A program made the translations under genes and the position numbers. Positions 8,011 to 10,847 of a DNA stretch of 10,847 nt are shown in pieces. Positions within the stretch are counted from its first letter, which is position 1, and the number at the start of each line of letters is the position of its first letter. The DNA is from JAGOBX01 sp036733285. GTDB taxonomy: Bacteria; JAGOBX01. Below the pieces are notes generated by a model that saw nothing but the letters and a program-made list of their open reading frames with translations, did no database searches and had not been told where the DNA came from. The stretch lies in the NCBI GenBank assembly GCA_036733285.1, contig DAINAU010000144.1:1-10847 (forward strand), written 5' to 3'.

Positions 8011-8091
8011 CGGAAACTTTTCCGGTTTATCCGGCATAGTATCTTATCAATAAATTTCTTGCATTTACGTCAAGAATATTTTTTGAAGCGC
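7981..8091 (-). repeat. Two imperfect copies of an about 30-nt motif containing AAATATTCTTG
   Basis: Read on the minus strand, CGCTTCAAAAAATATTCTTG followed by ACGTAAATG (8091-8063) resembles CGCTTAACAAAAATATTCTTG followed by TTGAAAAAATG (8012-7981). The second copy overlaps the right arm and loop of the perfect inverted repeat. The spacing of about 79 nt and shared ends suggest an old duplication or a pair of binding sites upstream of the MerR-type gene. Confidence 0.5.
8011..8034 (-). repeat. Third copy of the dispersed CCGGATAA element, opposite orientation
   Basis: Read on the minus strand this begins CCGGATAAACCGGAAAAG and continues TTTCCG. It matches the plus-strand copy at 5524-5547 at 22 of 24 positions. 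It is about 70 nt before the MerR-type start, while the other copies precede the methyltransferase start, so the element is placed upstream of two leftward transcription units but inverted between them. Confidence 0.6.
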
Positions 8092-8135
8092 TTTGAAACC
8101 CATATAAATTACGGTATCTTGGCGCTTTTTTAAAT

Positions 8136-8159
8136 CTTCAACTTTAAAAAAAGTCGAAG
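8136..8159 (-). other. 10-bp hairpin with wobble pair if read leftward
   Basis: CTTCAACTTT (8136-8145) and AAAGTCGAAG (8150-8159) are complementary except one position, with a loop AAAA on the plus strand. In a minus-strand RNA the exceptional pair is G-U, which still pairs; in a plus-strand RNA it would be an A-C mismatch. It abuts the 19-nt tandem units. Confidence 0.55.
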
Positions 8160-8234
8160 AAATCGCGAAACGATTAAGAAATCGTGAAACGATTAAGAAA
8201 TCGTGAAACGATTAAGAAATCGCGAAACGATTTT
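8159..8234. repeat. Four tandem 19-nt units, each a small hairpin
   Basis: Four contiguous units of GAAATCGYGAAACGATTAA occupy 8159-8177, 8178-8196, 8197-8215 and 8216-8234 (the last ends TTTT). Outer units have C at the Y position and inner units have T. Each unit contains AATCG...CGATT, a hairpin of 5-6 bp. On the minus strand the stem is AAUCGU-UUC-ACGAUU for the inner units; the outer units change a U-A pair to U-G, still paired. Tandem short dyads suit iteron-like protein-binding sites, an operator cluster, or a repeated RNA hairpin array. Confidence 0.8.
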
Positions 8235-8253
8235 CGAATATTATATTTATATA

Positions 8254-8321
8254 AAGCCGAATTTCCGGAAAAGGATTAAGAGCAAATTTTACGGTTAGCC
8301 TTTTCCGATGAAATTCGGCTT
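8254..8321. other. Long hairpin, 12 bp plus 9 bp around a 2-nt bulge
   Basis: AAGCCGAATTTC (8254-8265) pairs with GAAATTCGGCTT (8310-8321), and CGGAAAAGG (8266-8274) pairs with CCTTTTCCG (8299-8307). Only AT at 8308-8309 is unpaired, leaving a 24-nt terminal loop. All 21 pairs are Watson-Crick. It starts about 20 nt downstream of the predicted leftward start, so it would be the 5' element of that RNA. It lacks a U-tract directly after it on either strand, so it is not a typical intrinsic terminator. Confidence 0.65.
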
Positions 8322-8346
8322 AGGACAATTATTATTAATTTTTGGC

Positions 8347-8375
8347 ATTATAATAAAAATAATAAAAAAAGTCAA
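8347..8375 (-). promoter_or_regulatory. Near-consensus leftward sigma-70 promoter candidate
   Basis: On the minus strand TTGACT (8370-8375) and TATAAT (8347-8352) are separated by exactly 17 nt, which is 11 of 12 consensus bases. Transcription would start near 8340 and run through the long hairpin and tandem repeats towards the MerR-type gene, giving a leader of about 400 nt or a separate small RNA. The AT-rich context weakens the statistics, but this is the best promoter match in the window. Confidence 0.5.
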
Positions 8376-8433
8376 AAAATTAGAAAAAAAAGTTTTTGAT
8401 GGCAAATTCGTAAATCCGATGGATATATAGTTC

Positions 8434-8477
8434 CAAGTAGTTTGAGAAAAATTCTCAAGTAGTTTGAGAAAAATTTT
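8434..8477. repeat. Two 22-nt direct repeats with alternative hairpins
   Basis: Units starting CAAGTAGTTTGAG lie at 8434-8455 and 8456-8477 and differ at one base. Within them TTGAGAA-AAA-TTCTCAA (8442-8458) forms one hairpin, and TTCTCAA-GTAGT-TTGAGAA (8452-8470) forms an alternative that precludes it. The second is followed by AAATTTTTTT on the plus strand, so it could be a weak rightward terminator. The pair lies about 60 bp upstream of the -35 of the leftward promoter candidate and may instead be an operator. Confidence 0.6.
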
Positions 8478-8525
8478 TTTATTATAGTTTAAAATTTATC
8501 AAACTTACCGAACGCAATCTTTTTA

Positions 8526-8599
8526 ATATTATTAAAAAAAATAATTATTTAAATTTGCATTAAATATAATTTAAACGGTAAAAAATACAAGTTTAAATT
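8526..8599 (-). terminator. AT-rich hairpins after the last phage gene, weak terminator candidates
   Basis: AATTTAAAC (8568-8576) and GTTTAAATT (8591-8599) are perfect 9-bp complements directly after the stop codon of the 120-aa gene. A near-complementary AATATTATT / AATAATTATT pair surrounds an A-run at 8526-8550 (a T-run on the minus strand). Both stems are almost only A-T, so efficiency is doubtful. They are in the right place to end the leftward tail operon. Confidence 0.35.
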
Positions 8600-8962
8600 T
8601 CAATTTTCCAATAGCATTTTGGAGTTAATAAAATCTTGAATAATTCGATATGAAGTTTTAGTATTATCAGTTTGAGAACATATTTGAATATAATTATCTG
8701 CGAATATATCGAATTCATTTTTATTTAATACATTAATATTTAATTTATCGCCTACGGAAAGATTATTATAAAATTCATCAAATGAAGCGTCTGCATTAAT
8801 TATTATCGCGATAATTTCAGTCGGATTATTATAATCTTTTTGAGCGATATATAATACTTCAAAAGGAGCCGGTTCTAATAACACATTTTCTTCTTTTTCG
8901 TTTTTGGCATAAGTGGATTGAGGAAAATTATCGAAGGAACTTATAAATTTAATATATTTCAT
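8600..8962 (-). CDS. Hypothetical 120-aa protein at the end of the phage tail module
   Basis: I do not recognise this family. The start is placed at the ATG at 8962 rather than the earlier in-frame ATG at 9007. The 8962 start follows the LamG-like gene's stop by 11 nt and has AGAGG (8969-8973) with a 6-nt spacer, while the longer form would overlap the LamG-like gene by 34 nt and add a basic extension. The product starts MKYIKFISSFDNFPQSTYAK and is acidic. A middle segment FEVLYIAQKDYN...EIIAIIINAD looks like alternating beta strands, and the end is helical (SYRIIQDFINSKMLLEN). It has no signal peptide or membrane segment. Position suggests a fibre-associated, tail-assembly chaperone or accessory protein, but this is inference only. 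Confidence 0.65.
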   Translation of the reverse strand: MKYIKFISSFDNFPQSTYAKNEKEENVLLEPAPFEVLYIAQKDYNNPTEIIAIIINADASFDEFYNNLSVGDKLNINVLNKNEFDIFADNYIQICSQTDNTKTSYRIIQDFINSKMLLEN

Positions 8963-8973
8963 TATACGCCTCT

Positions 8974-9813
8974 TTAAAATAAATATTTTCCTTTTCCTAC
9001 ATTGCAATGAGCCGACACAAAATCAGCTTCGGTTATTGATAAATCTGAAAAACCTTTATCATAAAAAATAAATATTTCGTCAATATAACCAGCGAAGTTA
9101 TTAGAATTATCGGCTCTATGAACGCCTGTCCGCCAAGCGCTATCAATCAAAGAAGGGACTGCCGCGCCGCCAGCCCAATATTGTTTTTGGGAATTTTTTT
9201 GTTCTCCGTCAATATATAATTTAGAATTCACAACGCCATCGTCGCCGTAGGGATTAAATTCGAGTAAAATAAAATGAGTGGTGTTAAGAGTAAATATGTC
9301 GCCGCTTGAAATATAGTCATGATAATGACTGCCGTTTTCCCACCAAAACAGTAATTTCGCGTTTCGCGTTCCGATTGTAATATGTTGCGTTGAATTTCCA
9401 AATGCGAGCAAAATACCATCATTTTTAAATGTTGTGATTTTAATCACGGCTCCAAATATAATTTTAGTTGTTGGTTTAGCGACAGAAATCAACGAAATTA
9501 AATAACTACTGCTGCCGTTGAAATTTCGCGCTTGACCAAGCGACGCATCGCTTGTAATCGAATTGGTAATTGTAACGCCTGCCGCAGACGATAAATGATA
9601 TTCGTTTGTTGAAGCATCGTAAGCGGACGTTCCTTCAATCTCGTCAAATTTCCAATAGTATTTCAAACCATCCGCTTCCGCTGCGGAACGCGATGCGTAT
9701 ATTGTATCAATCGCTTCTTTACGATTCATCTTATCGACAATAATTCCTTGTCTTGGTTTTGGACTTGTTAGTTTTTCAAAGTTGTTAGCATTGACAGGAA
9801 AAGCTTTTATCAT
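8974..9813 (-). CDS. LamG/concanavalin A-like lectin-domain phage tail protein
   Basis: The 279-aa protein has a short N-terminal segment (about 1-45), then a LamG_3-type jelly-roll. The domain opens with LKYYWKFDEIEGTSAYDAST (50-69), followed by ARNFNGSSSYL (95-105), the strand LLFWWENGSHYHDYI (154-168), SKLYIDGEQ (197-205) and the closing GYIDEIFIFYDKGFSDLSI (242-260), all in the family's order. Such domains bind carbohydrates and are frequent in phage receptor-binding and decoration proteins. No enzymatic residues are evident. The start overlaps the previous stop as ATGA and has GGTGA 6 nt upstream (9820-9824). In this tail module it probably contacts the host surface glycan; ligand unknown. 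Confidence 0.8.
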   Translation of the reverse strand: MIKAFPVNANNFEKLTSPKPRQGIIVDKMNRKEAIDTIYASRSAAEADGLKYYWKFDEIEGTSAYDASTNEYHLSSAAGVTITNSITSDASLGQARNFNGSSSYLISLISVAKPTTKIIFGAVIKITTFKNDGILLAFGNSTQHITIGTRNAKLLFWWENGSHYHDYISSGDIFTLNTTHFILLEFNPYGDDGVVNSKLYIDGEQKNSQKQYWAGGAAVPSLIDSAWRTGVHRADNSNNFAGYIDEIFIFYDKGFSDLSITEADFVSAHCNVGKGKYLF

Positions 9814-10148
9814 TGTTCTTCACCGCCTGCGATATATATATTTACGCTATCCGCAGTTTCAGCGACAGCGTTGATAGTATTATTTTCAGCCGATAAAATT
9901 AAACCCGGTATCGCAAATTCAATTTGGCGCGTGTCATTAGCCGGTAAATCTTCGTCGTAAAATTTACGAGCCGTTGACCCGACTCCAGACGCAGTTTTAT
10001 ATAATTTCACATTTTGAGTTTCGTCTGAATAGTTATGCAGCATTATTAATCTTATGAATGTTTTAGTGTCCGCCGGATTTGCATATATAACGCCATCTTC
10101 GTTTGATATAGATGTAATATCTTTAATTACTTTGTAATCAAATGCCAT
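9810..10148 (-). CDS. Small phage structural protein of unknown family, 112 aa
   Basis: No named family is recognised. The sequence looks like a compact beta sandwich: TKTFIRLIMLHNYSDETQNV (28-47), VKLYKTASGVGS, RQIEFAIPGLILSAENNTI (about 74-92) and SVNIYIAGGEE at the end. This pattern of a small tail or virion protein lying between fibre and lectin genes suggests a tail-tip or fibre accessory. It has a strong GGGGGA (10154-10159) 5 nt before its ATG, sits 17 nt after the fibre gene's stop, and overlaps the LamG-like gene by the 4 nt ATGA, implying coupled translation. Function is inferred from context only. Confidence 0.6.
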   Translation of the reverse strand: MAFDYKVIKDITSISNEDGVIYANPADTKTFIRLIMLHNYSDETQNVKLYKTASGVGSTARKFYDEDLPANDTRQIEFAIPGLILSAENNTINAVAETADSVNIYIAGGEEQ

Positions 10149-10165
10149 TTTAATCCCCCGCTTTT

Positions 10166-10690
10166 TTATAATATAAATAATTTTTTTAATGTGTTGGTAG
10201 ATATTTCCGAACCGCTTCCGGAAACTTCTTGGTATGTTCCGTCATCGCTAAGAAATTTTGTTCCATCGCCGGAATTGTCAAGAATATCAATTTTGCTTTT
10301 TTGAACAGGCGTAACAAATACTTTCGTTTCAGTTTCGTCAATCATGCTTGCGGAATGCATTTCAGGATGCGTATAGTTGTTTGCGTTTTCAGCTATTCCC
10401 TCAAGCTTTGTTTTTTCCGCAGGCGTAATAAAAATCCGCGTTTCAGTTTCACTAATCATATCTGTAGTAAAATTCCCTTCAAACAATATCGTTCCAACGC
10501 CGCTCGCCGTTTTAAGCGTTAATTTTTGCGTTGAAGTATTATAGAATAATTGCCCTACGCAAAAATTTTCCGGTTCGGATTCTCCGGAAAAATTAGAGCG
10601 CAGCGATTCATTGTTATTATTGATTTTTTCAATCAATTGTGAAAAAGTAATTTCAACAGGGTCGTTTAAATCAGGTTTATAGTTTTGCAT
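10166..10690 (-). CDS. Phage tail fibre protein with internal repeats
   Basis: The 174-aa protein has an N-terminal segment with VGQLFYNTSTQKLTLKT (45-61), resembling the 'GQLWFNTSTNTLKVYDG' motif of tail fibres. It is followed by two copies of a M-I-(S/D)-E-T-E-T-(R/K)-(I/V)-F repeat (78-100 and 116-137) joined by IAENANNYTHPEMHSAS (99-115). The end, GDGTKFLSDDGTYQ (141-154), is the usual final motif of these fibre domains. Repeats and linker are typical of trimeric phage fibres. The short size suggests a fibre tip or a modular segment. A strong AAAGGAG (10700-10706) overlaps the upstream gene's stop. Confidence 0.85.
   Translation of the reverse strand: MQNYKPDLNDPVEITFSQLIEKINNNNESLRSNFSGESEPENFCVGQLFYNTSTQKLTLKTASGVGTILFEGNFTTDMISETETRIFITPAEKTKLEGIAENANNYTHPEMHSASMIDETETKVFVTPVQKSKIDILDNSGDGTKFLSDDGTYQEVSGSGSEISTNTLKKLFIL
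10306..10459 (-). repeat. Two 40-bp direct repeats encoding the fibre motif
   Basis: Copies at 10306-10345 and 10420-10459 are 114 bp (38 codons) apart, in frame with the tail fibre gene, and encode its repeated MI-ET-ET-K/R-F-T-P-K motif. They diverge mainly in the middle, consistent with ancient duplication of a fibre module rather than a recent one. Confidence 0.75.
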
Positions 10691-10699
10691 TTTTTTTAG

Positions 10700-10706
10700 C
10701 TCCTTT
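10700..10706 (-). promoter_or_regulatory. Strong ribosome binding site of the tail fibre gene
   Basis: AAAGGAG on the minus strand lies 9 nt before the ATG at 10690. Its first A is also the last base of the TAA of the upstream fibre-like gene, so reinitiation after that stop is likely. It is the clearest Shine-Dalgarno in the window. Confidence 0.8.
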
Positions 10707-10847
10707 TATTTAACGCGCATTATCCAAACAACATTATAAAAAGGCGGACGATTTTCGTGCGGCTGACCGCCGCCCGCGTTTTGCGTTTCAGTTATATAAG
10801 CGTTTCCTGATTGGTCAACACCGCCGATTGACCCGGCGCCTGTTTCG
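10706..10847 (-). CDS. C-terminal end of a phage tail fibre/collar-type protein (partial)
   Basis: The frame opens at the window edge and reads 46 residues to a TAA at 10706-10708. The end is GGGQPHENRPPFYNVVWIMR followed by VK. This is the standard terminus of collar/receptor-domain fibre proteins (consensus like G...PHNNMPPY...N.II), which includes T4 gp12-like and microcystin-dependent families. Preceding it is a glycine- and threonine-rich stretch (ETGAGSIGGVDQSGNAYITE) typical of the folded fibre tip. Only the end is visible, so the N-terminal structure, trimerisation and receptor cannot be judged. It precedes the repeat-containing fibre gene by 15 nt. Confidence 0.8.
   Translation of the reverse strand, partial: ETGAGSIGGVDQSGNAYITETQNAGGGQPHENRPPFYNVVWIMRVK

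Larger units (their letters stand above)
7941..8599. other. 659-bp intergenic region without a convincing gene, dense in repeats and hairpins
   Basis: No ORF of convincing length or composition is present on either strand. The region holds, in order, a 16-bp inverted repeat (7966-8010), a second partial copy of its right arm (8063-8091), a copy of the dispersed repeat (8011-8034), a hairpin (8136-8159), four 19-nt tandem units (8159-8234), a 21-bp hairpin (8254-8321), a leftward promoter candidate (8347-8375), 22-nt direct repeats (8434-8477) and AT-rich hairpins (8526-8599). These are annotated separately. Taken together they suggest a structured leftward RNA or a leader of the MerR-lnt pair. 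A prophage boundary function is also possible. Confidence 0.75.
8600..10847 (-). mobile_element. Downstream end of a phage tail-fibre module (prophage or phage-derived cluster; continues past the window)
   Basis: Five leftward genes are packed with gaps of 11-17 nt or a 4-nt ATGA overlap. They include a fibre/collar-type C-terminus, a fibre protein with the typical NNYTHPEMHSASMI segment, and a LamG-like lectin. All internal genes have ribosome binding sites. No integrase, capsid, lysis gene, tRNA or duplicated attachment core is seen here, so the left boundary (somewhere in 8000-8600) and an intact prophage are unproven. Confidence 0.55.

Noticed and set aside
7927..8037. A 36-codon minus-strand ORF (starting MPDKPEKF) overlapping the start of the MerR-type gene, and a 12-codon one at 8065-8103
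   Set aside because: Neither has a Shine-Dalgarno; open stretches this short are expected by chance in this AT-rich spacer, and they cross the inverted repeat. A leader peptide cannot be excluded but is not supported.
8086..8127. AAGCGC / GCGCTT pair followed by T6, terminator-like on the plus strand
   Set aside because: Only 6 bp of stem around about 30 nt of loop, and no plus-strand gene ends here.
8159..8234. CRISPR array
   Set aside because: The 19-nt units are contiguous with no spacers and there are no cas genes.
8963..9007. Earlier ATG for the 120-aa phage gene at 9007
   Set aside because: It would overlap the LamG-like gene by 34 nt and lacks the good binding site that precedes the ATG at 8962.
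7941..10847. Diversity-generating retroelement linked to the tail genes
   Set aside because: No reverse transcriptase and no template/variable repeat pair with adenine-specific differences is visible; the LamG-like and fibre C-termini show no matching copy in the spacer.

Overview
This is an AT-rich chromosomal window from a Gram-negative (diderm) bacterium. The outer-membrane barrel fragment, an apolipoprotein N-acyltransferase and an AsmA/YdbH-like envelope protein all imply an outer membrane with lipoproteins. The phylum cannot be fixed from sequence alone. Four of the five minus-strand chromosomal genes lack a clear Shine-Dalgarno sequence, as is common in Bacteroidota-like lineages. However, the two best promoter candidates have ordinary sigma-70-type spacing and hexamers, so I leave the phylum open.

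Layout. Positions 1-784 (+) hold the C-terminal barrel of an Omp85-type protein whose 5' end is missing or frameshifted. Its stop codon overlaps tail-to-tail with a leftward group at 781-5497 (-). That group is a zinc-ribbon SAM methyltransferase, a GT4 glycosyltransferase (22-nt overlap) and an AsmA/YdbH-like anchored protein (8-nt gap). It has a promoter candidate at 5608-5635 and a dyad-containing repeat just before the first gene. Positions 5737-7940 (-) hold a second leftward pair, a MerR-type HTH protein followed after 8 nt by lnt. Together these genes look like an envelope-biogenesis neighbourhood: lipoprotein acylation, surface-glycan assembly, and lipid or protein traffic to the outer membrane.

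Positions 7941-8599 contain no convincing gene but are unusually rich in structure. From right to left they hold AT-rich hairpins after the last phage gene, a pair of 22-nt direct repeats, a near-consensus leftward promoter (8347-8375), a long 21-bp hairpin, four tandem 19-nt hairpin units, another hairpin, and a perfect 16-bp inverted repeat just before the MerR-type gene. The deviations from perfect pairing in two of these hairpins become G-U wobbles only if the minus strand is transcribed. This agrees with the promoter direction and suggests either a small structured RNA or a long structured leader.

Positions 8600-10847 (-) are the downstream end of a phage tail-fibre module: the C-terminus of a fibre/collar-like protein, a repeat-containing fibre protein, a small unknown protein, a LamG-like lectin-domain protein and a 120-aa unknown. 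The genes are tightly packed, translationally coupled, and have clear ribosome binding sites, unlike most of their neighbours. No integrase, portal, capsid or attachment site is visible, so this could be the edge of a prophage or a domesticated tail cluster.
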